Positions 1 through 10,400 of a DNA stretch of 64,000 bases are shown piece after piece (position 1 is the first letter of the stretch; each line of letters opens with the position of its first letter). Below the pieces are notes generated by a model. That model was not told the DNA's origin. It ran no database searches and saw only the letters and a program-made list of their open reading frames with translations. The position numbers were made by a program, and so were the translations under genes. Source of the stretch: Pipra filicauda (taxonomy: Eukaryota > Chordata > Aves > Passeriformes > Pipridae); assembly GCF_003945595.2 (NCBI RefSeq), contig NW_024104523.1, forward strand, positions 496,001 to 560,000, given 5' to 3'.

Positions 1-554
1 TTTCCTATTCAGCTCAGCTCCAAAACCAGAATTTTCCACCACCAGAAGAAACCAGTCATCCTTGTTTTCACCTTCCTGCTGCAGCAGTAAAGGTCTAATT
101 TGGGTTGCTCCTGTTTTAATCAGAGCTTGCTTTATTAACCTCTCCATTTACTGCAGGCTGAGGTCTGTGATATCAGTGTTTGTAGCCAGGGTGTGGTACA
201 GATCACTCTCCAGCTATCTCAGATACCTCACCAAGGAGCTGCTAAGCCTCCCTGGCCATCAGCCTGCTTATTTACAGGCTTTATAGCTATGGTTCAAACC
301 CTGCCAGTGACACCAACACTTGGAAATCATCATTAGCGTGTGGCCCTAGTAAGCCTGTGGGTGTCAGCTGCGTGTGCAGTCATGGTAGTATTCAAAAACT
401 AAAGAAAACACTCTCCTCCCACAGAAACCGCTGAAAAACAACTTCTACACAAACATTGTGAAAGGCAGCAACTGACTGGTGGGGAGGACTTTCCAAAGCC
501 ATGGAAGGAAGTTACCTATTAAAGCCTCGGTAAGAGCCAAGCACTCTAACTCAG
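1..554. other. Non-coding or unassigned left edge
   Basis: No recognisable exon, repeat or RNA gene is visible. Short open frames exist but none has splice sites or protein-like composition that I would defend. In the human map the next gene to the left of GORAB is NTMT2 (METTL11B), but I see none of its coding sequence here. Confidence 0.5.
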
Positions 555-624
555 CGATCCTTTGAAAACCTCCTCCCAGTCCAGCCCCAGCGAGGAACCC
601 TTCACTGACATCATCCATAAACAG
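555..624 (+). CDS. Candidate exon A of an unidentified gene
   Basis: A 70-nt block follows an AG at 553-554 and is followed by a GT at 625-626 (AAACAG|GTGGGG). In the frame where GAT starts at 556 it reads without a stop and contains SSPSEEPFTDIIHKQ, ending exactly at a codon boundary. That matches the phase needed to join the block at 1131. The polypyrimidine tract before the acceptor is weak and an in-frame TAA lies at 547-549, so the acceptor position is uncertain. I do not recognise the protein. This is the weakest member of the three-block chain. Confidence 0.2.
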
Positions 625-1130
625 GTGGGGGTTTATATCTCTTTTGTGTGTGCTTGTGACAGGGAGAAAGCATCGACATTTCGCGAACTTTATTGCAGGA
701 AAGACACAATGTTTCATCTTAAGGACTTCCAAATCGTTGCAGGCATTGTCTGTGGGGCGGCCAGTGGCCAGGTGGGAGCAGGTCATCCCTCGGAGCTCTC
801 TGGGTGCTCTCTGAAGCACAGGCCCTCCAGACATGGGGCACCACAGGTGCTGCTTGTTCAGGGTGACGCTGGAGTGCTGCACCCAAAATTGGCCGTGCTG
901 CCTCAGAGCTCCTGTTTATAGCGCTGAGGATAATCTGGCTGAACCTGGGCTCCCTTCACCTCTCAGGCAGCTGAGGGGATGCTGAGGTCCTAACCCTGCA
1001 CATCTGTCTGTTGTAGCTTAAGTGTTTGCAGGATGGGAATTAAGATTATGTGTGTCCTACAGCTTGCTGGTCTCCAAATGGGTTCCTTGGTTGCTCTTTT
1101 TTATATTTCTTCTTTATATTTGTGTTACAG
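625..1130 (+). other. Candidate intron between exons A and B
   Basis: No feature is seen except a strong pyrimidine-rich stretch at about 1089-1130 that ends in TTACAG. It looks like a good 3' splice site for the block starting at 1131. Confidence 0.25.
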
Positions 1131-1227
1131 ACACCTCCAAAGATCCTGAATGAGGAGGAGATGGCTGTGCTCTGGACAAGGCTCCACGGAGAAATATCTG
1201 GTATCTTACTGCAAGGATACAGTAAAG
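1131..1227 (+). CDS. Candidate exon B of an unidentified gene
   Basis: This 97-nt block has a textbook 3' splice site (long T-rich tract, then TTACAG) and a good donor (AAAG|GTGAGA). It is open in phase 0 for 32 codons plus one base. The peptide starts TPPKILNEEEMAVLW, followed by TRLHGEISGILLQGYSK, a normal globular composition rather than low complexity. It joins in frame to exon A before it and to the block at 4082 after it. I cannot assign a family. It does not match what I know of KIFAP3, NTMT2 or GORAB. It could be the 3' part of a gene whose 5' end lies left of the window, a lncRNA exon with a chance open frame, or a false positive. Confidence 0.35.
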
Positions 1228-2171
1228 GTGAGAGGATGGCTTGGTTTGCAAATAGGCAGGTGCTGTCACACATCCTTCTTTGGCAGTGAACACGTGGCCT
1301 AACCTGGTGTCCCTTCAACCACCTGGGCTGAAAACGAGCCAAACCAGTGTGCACTGATTCCATGCTGTGCCTTCACACAAACAACAGCATTTCTGGGGTG
1401 CCCTGTGGGGATGCAGCAGGATGGGAGCAGTGTCCCACACCACTCCCTGAGGATCACCTGCATTTCACTTGCAGAAGGGAGTTGTCTCAGCCCAGTGTGC
1501 TGTGTTGCAGTAGTGCAGAGGTGGGAAAGAGGAGGGGACAACATCCTCCAGCATGTGGCTTGAGAAGCTGGAAGGAGAGACATGAACTGGCTGGGCTCAG
1601 CTGTCACATTGGTGCTGACTGGCACTTTATGGTAGGAAAGTGATTTTCACATCATGTAATGCTCTACTGCAAATACATATTACAAGCAGTGCTGGCTCTT
1701 GGGTTTGGCAACCATCTGTCCCTCTGTCTTGCTGTGAAAAGACAAAGATTTCCCACAGAGACTCTTGCAGGGGTGGCAGGACCTGCACAGCTGATGGCAC
1801 TGAAAGTGGTGCAGATGTGTGTGCCCAAGGGCAGGATGATGGGGCTGTGACAGCAGCAGGAAGAAGTGGGAATGGTTTGGGAAGTACCACTGTCATGAGA
1901 ACAAGGCTGGGAGAGGTGTCAGGAGCTGGCCAGTTCTCAGCTGGCAGCAGCACACCCCGAGGGATGTGGGTTGTCTCTAATGGGACAATGATGCAGCAGA
2001 GCAAGGTCAAAAATGTTGCTCAGCAGCCTGAACCCATGAGGGGTCTGGGAGCCTCCCTCTCTCCTCTGGAGCCTGTGTGGGGATCCACACACCCAGAATC
2101 TCCAAAACGTGCATCTTGCTGTCCCGGGGCTGCACTGACCTTTCCTCTGCCTTACCCAGCAGATGTTTGTT

Positions 2172-2420
2172 GTTAAAAATACCTGAATGGAGACTCTGTG
2201 GTGGTCTTGAGTCAATTCTCTCCACCTTTTGCTGCCCTGACTCATCTCTAGCCTGAAGCTCGCTTTCTTCTTCACCTATCCACCACGGGCTCTGAAAACA
2301 CATTTCCCCTGTCTCTTTACAGCTGTGTTTTATATATTTAAAGGCTATTATCATGTCTTCTCCCCCACACTTCTCTCCCATCCAGACTAAACAACCTCAG
2401 CTCATTCTCTTGAGCGTGTA
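2172..2420 (-). repeat. Old CR1 LINE fragment, antisense
   Basis: Read on the minus strand, this stretch has the order typical of the 3' part of avian CR1 elements: GAGCTGAGGTTGTTTAGTCT, then GGAGAAGACATGATAATAGC and CTTTAAATATATAAAA. It is heavily diverged, lacks a clear 3' terminal repeat and holds no intact reading frame. The outer boundaries are approximate. Confidence 0.6.
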
Positions 2421-3130
2421 ACAACAATAAGTTTGTTTGATGAAAACTCAATTTGTTTAGTGCAGTGGTTCTAATCACTCAAGTTATGCCAAAGATAACA
2501 AACATTTAGCAAATTTCTCTTCAAATCTTTAATTTTATCAACTGTTTTGACAGTTAGATTACAATTTTTACACAAAGAGTTAGAATGAAAGCAGTTGCTT
2601 TCTAGTTTTTCTGTATAAACATTTGAATTATGACTTTCACATTAGGCAATGCAATTAAAAGCATTATAGAACTGTCATGAAGTATTTAACTTGGGGTTAT
2701 AAAAAGTATTATTTTAATGATGTTTAAAAACTATTTAGAAAGTATCTTTTTAAAGTAATTAGCTACAACAATATTTCTTTAGCTATACAAAAACATGTAT
2801 CAATAATTACTCATTTCCACTTCTTTCACTGCTCAGCGCTGGTTTTCCCAGCCAAAATGGTAAATTTATAATCTTCAGGATATTTAATGAAGTTATGGGT
2901 TTTTTTAATTTTACAAGCTTTTTTTTTAAGGTGCTTTTAATTAGCGAGCTTTTAATCCTGTTTAAGATTTTTTTTTCATGCAAATAATTTAAGATGAGGA
3001 GTTACTACAGAATATTTTTGTCTATGTGGAAAAATGAGGTGAGAAAGACTCCAAAAATGTCAGTAAGAATGTTAATTGTTTGGGTTTTTTTTTTTAAAGA
3101 AAACATTTATATTGCACGCTGAGCTTTCTG
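2421..3130. other. AT-rich unique block, possible conserved non-coding DNA
   Basis: About 700 bp of AT-rich sequence contains many TAATT and ATTA cores, T-runs and the palindromic TTTAAA. No coding frame, repeat family or RNA gene is visible. Such blocks near developmental genes are often conserved regulatory DNA, but only a multi-species alignment could show this. Confidence 0.25.
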
Positions 3131-4081
3131 CCAGTTCAGATGTGATTTTCTGAAAGCCTAACCCATCTTAAGGGAAAAGCTCAAAAGCTGAAACAAGAAA
3201 ACATGAGGTGGGAACCTTAAAAGCCGAGATGTTTGTAGGCTCAGTTTCCAAGCAAACATATCACTGTAACCAGACGTGTCCCGGACAAACATGCTGCTCT
3301 CCCCACCCAGCTCTGCTGGTCACCAGCCCTGTGTGGTGTGGGGTCCCCGTGGGAACACCTCACCCCAGTTTGGCTGCTGACAGCCCCAGGTACCCTTGGG
3401 AAGGGAAAAGTGGTATCTGCAGGTCTGGATGGGGAATTTGCAGCCTGCTGGAGTCCATGGCAAAAATCAGACAATTTCTGCAGCCCTGTTCTATCTCCCT
3501 GTTCCATCCCTCTGGCTGCAGTGGGACTTCGGTCCAGCCCCACAGGTGCCATGGACAGCCCTGAGAGAGATCTGCTGGGAGCACTGCTAGGACATATCCC
3601 CACTTTCCCTGGGACCTGAGGAGCAAAATTTGGACCTCTTAAAGTAAAACAGCTGTGAGTTCAAACCACAGCCTTAGACCAGGGGTCAGGACTTTACCCC
3701 TAAGGTCTCTGTGAAAGGTAACTCAGAGGAAGCAAAGCCACAGACTTAAAGTTGCTGTGTAAGTCTGCCTCTTCACTAGAAAATGTGTACAGAGCCACAA
3801 ATCAAAAGATGTTGAAAACCTTTGGTTTATATGGTTTAAAAAGCAGGTTTCTGATGTAGGTTTTTTCACTCAATACCTCTTTATGTAAGTGGATTTTTGT
3901 TTCCTTCTATGAAATTCTTACAAACCAAAAGACTGCCTTGGTCCCAGAAATGACAGTGCTGACTTAATCCCACTTACCAGGCAGTGAAAGGGAACAGAAG
4001 CTGAGGAGAAGGAATAGTGCTGGGGGTTTTTTTATTCAGTTTTTTCGCCTTACTCCAGAATGAGAATAATTCATTTTACAG

Positions 4082-4170
4082 CAGAAACACTGCTTCCATT
4101 AGATGTACCTGCATTTTTGCATAACTCCTCAAGCCAGCCCATTGCAGTAGGGCCAGTAACTGCAGGATAA
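4082..4170 (+). CDS. Candidate terminal exon C of an unidentified gene
   Basis: A 3' splice site (TTCATTTTACAG) precedes this block. With the single base left over from the 1131-1227 block, it reads AETLLPLDVPAF then LHNSSSQPIAVGPVTAG and stops at TAA (4168-4170). The phase match is what makes the chain worth noting, but a 29-codon open tail can arise by chance. No AATAAA is obvious close downstream (an ATTAAA occurs at 5285-5290), so the 3' end is unknown. I do not recognise the product. Confidence 0.25.
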
Positions 4171-4300
4171 CACTGGGGTTACATTCTTGAAGTGTTTCTG
4201 GGGTTTGAATCACTGGTACGGTGCTCACACAGTGCCATGGCTCATCTGGACGTGGTGGTTCTTCCCAAGCCAGATGGGATAATGTTGGCACAAGATGCAG

Positions 4301-4338
4301 TGGATGGATACAGTTTGGATGGATACAATGGATACAAG
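4301..4338. repeat. Short imperfect tandem repeat (GGATACA type)
   Basis: Three copies of TGGATACA-like units occur within 38 bases, with a direct duplication of the motif TGGATGGATACA. This is a small local duplication with no evident function. Confidence 0.6.
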
Positions 4339-4956
4339 TTTAATAGTACAAGTTAGAAAGAGGACTAAATTGATTTAGGAATTTTTGGCTGTGTTATTTT
4401 CACAATGTTTTATCCTCATGTCTCTTTAGTTAAATGTCAGAGTCCTTGGAAGCTCATGATAGGGTCTGAAACACAAGCAGAAAAGAAACTTCCCTATACT
4501 AGTCTCACATTAGGGCTCAATCCTCTCCTGGGAAAATGTTGATTTGTGTGTTAGTGTGACGGCGTGCAGAGCAGTGCAAGAATCAAGTTAAAAATATATT
4601 ATCTAAGTCGGGGAGCCCCTTGATGGAAGAGCTTATTTGGCTCTTAAAACCCTCCAAAATTTTCAGTATGAAACCGATGCAAATTGAAGTTATGTCCTGG
4701 TACAAATTGCATCTGTCCCGGGTTGAAATGTCATCTGAGGTCTGACCCTGAGGTCTGACCTGGGGAGCCCAATTTGCCAGCCTGTGATGACATTTCCACG
4801 CTGATTTGGGAACTGCAAGAGAAGAGATGTTTCTGTGATCTGTTGGTGCTCCCTGCTTCTGGAATCAGCAGACTCCAGGCCAATTAGACCATGAGAAAAG
4901 GGATGCAGCAGTCATGGAGGTCTCCAGGTCTGTTAGTGAGGGAGCAGCTCTTGAAG

Positions 4957-4991
4957 CAGGACTCAAATCCAGATACAGGACTCAAATCCAG
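4957..4991. repeat. 19-bp unit tandem duplication
   Basis: The 16-mer CAGGACTCAAATCCAG occurs at 4957-4972 and again at 4976-4991, separated by ATA. The two copies are identical, which suggests a recent slippage or duplication event. Confidence 0.85.
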
Positions 4992-5852
4992 CCCCAGGTG
5001 TAGCAGGAAAGTTTGTGTTGTTCCTGGGGATATTGGTCCAGGAGATGGGAAAGTTTTCTGTTTTCTCTTCTTGCCTTTTCAGCCTGCATTTTAGCAAAAT
5101 TTGCTTGGAAAACACTTTATTCCTAGGTGGCAAATGTTCAGTGCCATGTTCTGCTCACAGGACTTTAAACAGCCAGAGAACATGGTCAGCCTGTGTTTCC
5201 TAAACCTGCTGTTGGTAAATGCTCCATGAAATGACTTCACTGGGCTGTAATTGTTCCTGGAGCAAGCTGGCCCAAAGGCCAGCAATTAAACCTTTGGCTG
5301 ATGGAAGCTGTTAGCATGGATTGCTGCTTTGCCTATGGCATTCTAGTTAACAACTCTAAACTCTTTATACTTTTCCTATAAAACACGTGGGAGCTCTGTG
5401 CCTGGAATATCTGTGGCAGTAAAGTGAACATGGTGCTTCACTTCTGTTCATAGCACTAAAACTTGGAAGAGAAGAAAGAGTCAAAGTTCAAGAAGTATGT
5501 GTTTGTACTTCATGAAGCACATTCAGTTGATATCTGTGGGTTTGGTGCAGCCCCTTACTGTGATTTAGAGATCAGAACAGGTTTAGATTCATGACTCTTA
5601 TAAGGGCATCTAAAAGGGAATTAGGTGCCCACACCTTTTTGTAAGCCAACCCTTGCTGGGCTGGCCAACACTGTTCCATTGTAAAATTCAAGCTGACACC
5701 TGGTTCTGCCATCTGGACTCCCTGGAGTCTGAGAGTGTTTGAGTCAAAGTTGGATCATGGCTCTCATTCAGATCTCTCCTGTGCTCAGTCAGGTTTCCCA
5801 GAGGAAACCATAATCCTGTCTGAAGGGCCACTCAGCATCCGTCTGCCCCACG

Positions 5853-5880
5853 CTCATCCAGGAAGGACTTCCTGGATGAG
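5853..5880. repeat. Perfect inverted repeat, 13-bp arms
   Basis: The arm CTCATCCAGGAAG (5853-5865) is followed by the spacer GA and then by its exact reverse complement CTTCCTGGATGAG (5868-5880). The arms hold GGAA/TTCC cores of the ETS type, so a paired protein site is possible. It sits 1.5 kb upstream of the GORAB start codon. No transposon termini are apparent. Confidence 0.9.
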
Positions 5881-6044
5881 ATAACCTTGCTCTCCTCCTC
5901 TGCTGGATGCCTGCAACGCTTCTGCTCGGCATCAAGGCCTCCAGCTGAGCTGCAGGTGAACAAGGGTGGCACTTGTGTTCTCCAAAGGCACTCACTGGGC
6001 CAAATCCCATCAGAAACACTTAACGCCTGCCAGTTCAGCACCGT

Positions 6045-6063
6045 TGTGTGTGTGTGTGTGTGT
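6045..6063. repeat. TG dinucleotide microsatellite
   Basis: This is an uninterrupted 19-base TG run followed by a C-rich stretch. It is a simple repeat, likely polymorphic in length. Confidence 0.9.
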
Positions 6064-6619
6064 CCCCCCTCCCCATCCAGGACTGGTATTTATGGGACGT
6101 GTTAGTCATGCAGGAGCTGCTGGAAGTGCTGCCGCGGTAAATTGCAGTGTCATCCATGGCCATCAAGTTATGGGCTTGCTTGGGGAGCTCCAGAGCTTGA
6201 CTAATCCCTTACAGATTGGAGTCGGGGAGGGATGTGGTCAGGCACTGGAAGTGTCCCTGTTTTACTGCTGATGATGTATTATTGAAGCCCGCAGGCCCCT
6301 GGGCTGCTGCAGCTAAGCTGGGGGCTCGTGCCTTTGTGCTCATGGTGGGAGGGGAGCTCATCCACAGGGCCTCTGGCAGGATTAAAGCAGCCACAGGAGT
6401 TTGGGATGGAAGGGAAAAGGCTTCTTTTCGTGGATACTGAGAGACGCTGCTGTTCATTGTGGGATCTTTTCAGTTTATACCTAAGGATGGGAGCGTGTAT
6501 GTGCAACCTCGTGCATAATGGTCAGAGCAGACTTTCAGAAACATCAGCGTGGGCAAAATAATACTTTTCCCTGCTGGCCTTCCAGTACTTAAAGGCAGCT
6601 TATAAGAAAAGAGAGAGCG

Positions 6620-6916
6620 ACTTTTTACATGGGCAGGCTGTGACGGGGCAAGGGGGAATGGTTTTAAATGAAAAGAGATTTAGATTAGATATTAGAAAAA
6701 AATTCTTCCCTGTGAGGGTGGTGAGGCCCTGGCACAGGTTGCCTAGAGCAGCTGTGGCTGCCCCATCCCTGGAAGTGTTCAAGGCCAGGTTGGATGGGGC
6801 TTGGAGCAACCTGGGATAGTGGAAGGTGTCCCAGCCCATGGCAGGGGGTGGAATGAGATGAGCTTTAATTTCCCTTGCAGCCCCCAAAGCACTCTGGGAT
6901 TCCATGATTTCCTCAC
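6620..6916 (+). repeat. CR1 LINE 3' fragment, sense
   Basis: This is a 5'-truncated CR1. The order is CGACTTTTTACATGGGCAGG, then TTAGATTAGATATTAG, TTCTTCCCTGTGAGGGTGG, CTGGCACAGGTTGCC, CATCCCTGGAAGTGTTCAAG and GTGGAAGGTGTCCCAGCCCA, as in avian CR1 3' ends. It decays into a degenerate ATTCCATGATTTC end. It lies about 0.5 kb upstream of the GORAB start codon and has no coding capacity. Confidence 0.9.
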
Positions 6917-7093
6917 AGTGGTGTCACTGGAACTTTAACTACACTCCCCGGAGCAAGATCTCTCCTGCTCTTATTTACTTTAATTACAGATTATAAATGA
7001 CCGGGGCGGTGTGTCTGGAGAGTGTAATGCTCCCTGAAGTTCGCTTTATTCGGGTGCGGCTTCCCCTCTCCATAAACCTCATTAGCCTTGTTC

Positions 7094-7150
7094 GGTCACA
7101 GGTCGGATTCGATCATCTCAGAGGTCTTTTCCAACCTAGTTGATTCCGTG
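7094..7150 (+). repeat. CR1 LINE 3' tip
   Basis: The segment GATCATCTCAGAGGTCTTTT followed by CCAACCTAGTTGATTCCGTG matches the extreme 3' end of a CR1 subfamily different from the copy at 6620. Only about 55 bp is retained. It abuts the GORAB CpG island and may contribute to the promoter or 5' UTR. Confidence 0.75.
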
Positions 7151-7268
7151 CTTCTTTACCGGCACTGTGTTCTCAGGAGCCCCGGGGCTGTGCCCAGGGC
7201 AGCTTTCCCCGGAGCACGGACGATCCGCATCCCCTCGCGGACCTCCCCTTCTCCTTCCCCCCGCTCAC

Positions 7269-7280
7269 GCCGCCATCTTG
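7269..7280 (-). promoter_or_regulatory. YY1-type motif
   Basis: GCCGCCATCTTG is the reverse complement of CAAGATGGCGGC, the classical YY1 consensus. Such sites are typically placed just downstream of the start site in TATA-less promoters. The motif is seen directly; binding is inferred. Confidence 0.7.
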
Positions 7281-7387
7281 CCCGCCCCGCCCCCGCGGCG
7301 CGAGGCCCCCGGCCGGGCTGTCCGCGGCGTTCGCCGGCGGCGGCGTTGGGGCAGCCCCGGCCCTGCGCGGCGGGAGGAGGGAGCGCC

Positions 7388-7451
7388 ATGGCCGAGGCCT
7401 GGGCCGGCTTCTCGCAGGAGGAGCTGCGGCGGCTGCGGGGGCAGCGCCCAG
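7388..7451 (+). CDS. GORAB: GORAB coding exon 1
   Basis: Encodes residues 1-21 plus one base. The conserved amino-terminal motif is present and the donor is CCCAG|GTACGC. It lies in the CpG island. Confidence 0.95.
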
Positions 7452-10400
7452 GTACGCACCGGGCACCGGGAGGCGGCGGCGCGGGGGAGCCCCCCGGGCC
7501 TCGGCACCCCCGCAGCTGTACCTGCCTCCCTTCGCCCCTCAGCGCCCCGTGCCCTCAGCCCCTCCATCCGCACCTTATTCGTCCCCTCAGCCCCTCCATC
7601 TACACCTCCTTCCGACCCCTCAGTTCAGCCGGTCTATCCCCCCATCAAACGCCTGCGCAGCCCCCCGGCCCCTCCCGTCCAGCCCCATCTCTCACCCCTC
7701 TCGTCATCCTGCCCCTCTCTCTGGACCCCCACAACCCTTCGGTCGCGTTTCCAGACTCTCCAGGCTCTTGCCCTGCTTCCACATCCCTGCCCACTGCCCC
7801 ATTCGTGTTCCCAGCCTCCTCTTTGCCTACGTGTCACCTTGTTCTTTCCCGTTCTCCGGTTTATGTCCTCGATTTGCCCACCAGGCTGCATGGGACCCTT
7901 CCTCAGCCCCAGATCTGCCTCTCCATGATTATCCCAAGAGTTGCCTCTCTCCTATCGTTCCTCCTTTAGTCCTGCAGTCCAGGCCCCTTATTCCTCCCTC
8001 TCCTCATTTAGGAATGCTCATATCCTTTAAAACTACAGATCCTTATGCTAGCAAAGCATTTCCAGCTTGCTGGGTTTTCCCCCACATTGGTTTTCCATGG
8101 CACTCTAGTCGTCTCATCCTTATGTTGGTTGTGCAGCAGTTGCTCGTCCAGAAAAACTCATTCACAGATTCTCTGACAATGAGATTTGTTTTTAATCCCG
8201 TTTTTCCCTTTCCTCTGATAGAGCTGTTCGAGCCCTCGGAGCAACAGCAGCAGCAGCAGCCTCGCCCCCACACCGGGAACAAGCCTCGGAAGCAGTTGCA
8301 GCGGGAAAAAGCCCTCCAGCAGCAATGCCAGAGGCTGGGACTGCAGGGTGGGGCAGCCCCTGTCACTCCGGAGCAGTTGCTCTCTGCACCAAAGCACAAG
8401 CCCTGTCACCCTCAGCAGCCCGTGCCAACACCTCGTCCTCCTCCTGCTGGAGATCAAAGGCAAAGTGACAGCCAGGATCAGCAGGAGGAGGTGACACCTT
8501 GCAATGGCAGGGACAGTGCCCAGCCCCACCCTGCACAGCCCAGCACCCAAGTGGAGAGAAAGAAAGTGGAATTGTTAGTAAGTCAGTAAAATCTGGGGGT
8601 GGGGGCTGTTGCTCTGCGTTGATTCATTCTTTCACTGTGAAGTAAAGTGAACTTTTCTGTGTCTAATTGGAAGGTTTGAGAGATCAAATCATTCCCTCTC
8701 CTGTGAGGAAGGACTGAGAGAATTGGAAAAGAGAAGGCTTTGGGGTGACCTAATTGTGACCTGAAGGGAGCCCACAGGAAAGATGGAGAGACTATTTACA
8801 AGAGCATGTAGTGACAGGACAAGAGGGAAGGGCGTCCCATTGACAGAGAGTAGGGGTAGATTAGATATTAGGAAAAAAATCTTCCCTATGAGGACAGTGA
8901 AGCACTGGCACAGGTTGCCAGAGAAGCTGTGGATGCCCCATACCTGGAAGCGTTCAAGGCCAGGTTGGTCAGGGCTTGGAGCAACCGGGTCTAGTGGAAG
9001 GTGTCCCTGCTTGTGGCAGGGGGTGGAATGTGATGATCTTTAAGGTCCCTTCCAACCCAAACCATTCTGTGGTTCTATGACCATATTAGATTGCTCTGCA
9101 TTGGAGCTTTGGTTTTAATCTCTAGTTGGGTTAAACCTGATTGAGGACCAAATTCTGCAGTGTACTCTATGCAGAGATGCACTGTGCTATTTTCAGATAA
9201 TTTCTTGTGGCAGTGGCACTGCTCATCATAAAGTGCCTGAGATGTCTTAATGGTTTATGAAGGCTGGCCTCCAAACTTCCATGCATCATTTGTATTCCCC
9301 AAGCAGGGATCAGCAGCTTTCTGGGTGTGGTGAGCCAGACACTGTTCAGCTCCTTTTTGGTGGGGAAAACACCTGGAGCTTTGCAGAGACTTTTTCACGC
9401 TGTGGGAGCAAATGACATTTTGCTGCAACGGCCACCTCCTGGATCTGCTGGATTCATCTCAGCCTGGGCACTTGAATCTACATCTTGCTGCAAATATTTC
9501 TCTACATGAATTTTTAGGGATAGGGTGATGAGAAATCTGAAGAGATGTTCTTGTGCAGAAGTGATTGTTAGTAGCTGTTACTTGAGTATTTTTAAGCTGA
9601 GGGTTCTTCAGAGAGGGCATGAAGAACACAATGGAATGGGAAAGCAGCAAAGCAGTTTTTTGTTTCTCCTGAATCCTGCCCAGCTGTGTTGTCTCCCCTC
9701 ACCTGATCCCCTCCTCTGGGGCTCCTTGTATCTCTTAGTAGATGTAGCTAGGAAAGGGAATCAATATTCTTTCCCTGGTGTTAAAAGTGAATTCTTGTGC
9801 TTCCTTGTTGCTGATTTTCATTATGACTTTTATCAGCCTTATCATTTTATCAGCCATCAATTAAACTGATAGTTTAATTATTTGGGGGCTGTATTGTAAA
9901 GCAGGCCTGTGAAAGAATCTGTTTTATGCAAAAAAACGTTTCCAAAAAAGAGGCTGTGTTGGCAGACTGAACAGATGGCAACTTGTAGCAGCCAGTAAGA
10001 AACTTGAAACTGCTTCTACCTAGCGGGGAAGCACATCCTTTAAATGAAAAATTCCATCCATTTCTGAAAAAGTGCTCCATGCTCTTTCTTCCAGCAAAGC
10101 TGAATTAACCAGCAGCTTATCTGGTTGTGCAGATTTTTGTTATGATCAGCAGATTTCATCTGAAAATGTTTTTATTGCTCTGAACGACTTCTTGCAGGTG
10201 ATGCTTCTTTCCTTAGAACTGAAGCCTCTTTATTGTTCCTTTGACGTTTGTAGAGTTTACTCCGGGAAATATGATGATGAATATTTGTGTTATTTGGAGA
10301 ACAGGAAGAGAAATGAACTTTCTGTTAATTTTGATCTTCTTTTCCATGAGCAGGCAGGAGAAATCCCGATGGGAAATCCTCCAGCAAGAGCAGCGGCTGA

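Larger units (their letters stand above)
1228..4081 (+). other. Candidate intron between exons B and C
   Basis: If exons B and C are real, this 2.85-kb stretch is their intron. It contains a minus-strand CR1 relic at about 2172-2420 and an AT-rich block at about 2421-3130. Otherwise it shows only unique non-coding DNA. Confidence 0.25.
4171..6619. other. Intergenic DNA before GORAB
   Basis: No gene is seen. The stretch holds short local duplications (GGATACA-type copies at about 4301-4338 and a 19-bp unit twice at 4957-4991), a perfect inverted repeat at 5853-5880 and a TG dinucleotide run at 6045-6063. The rest appears to be unique sequence. Confidence 0.5.
7160..7560 (+). promoter_or_regulatory. 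GORAB: GORAB CpG-island promoter
   Basis: A sharp rise in G+C and CpG density surrounds GORAB exon 1, as expected for a housekeeping promoter without a TATA box. It includes a YY1-type site at 7269-7280 and strings of CCGCCCC/GGCGG. The transcription start cannot be fixed from sequence. The YY1 site about 110 bp before the ATG suggests the start lies near there. The GORAB frame is open upstream to 7088 but contains no ATG, so the N-terminally longer form known in human does not seem possible here. Confidence 0.8.

Noticed and set aside
3650..3710. tRNA-like B-box (GAGTTCAAACCAC)
   Set aside because: No matching A-box or cloverleaf could be folded around it.
7088..7969. 293-codon open frame through GORAB exon 1
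   Set aside because: It has no ATG before 7388 and continues past a strong donor at 7452 into intron. Only 7388-7451 is supported.
7549..8589. 346-codon open frame joining GORAB intron 1 and exon 2
   Set aside because: Only 8222-8577 is coding. The upstream part is C-rich intron without similarity to GORAB, and a clear acceptor lies at 8220-8221.
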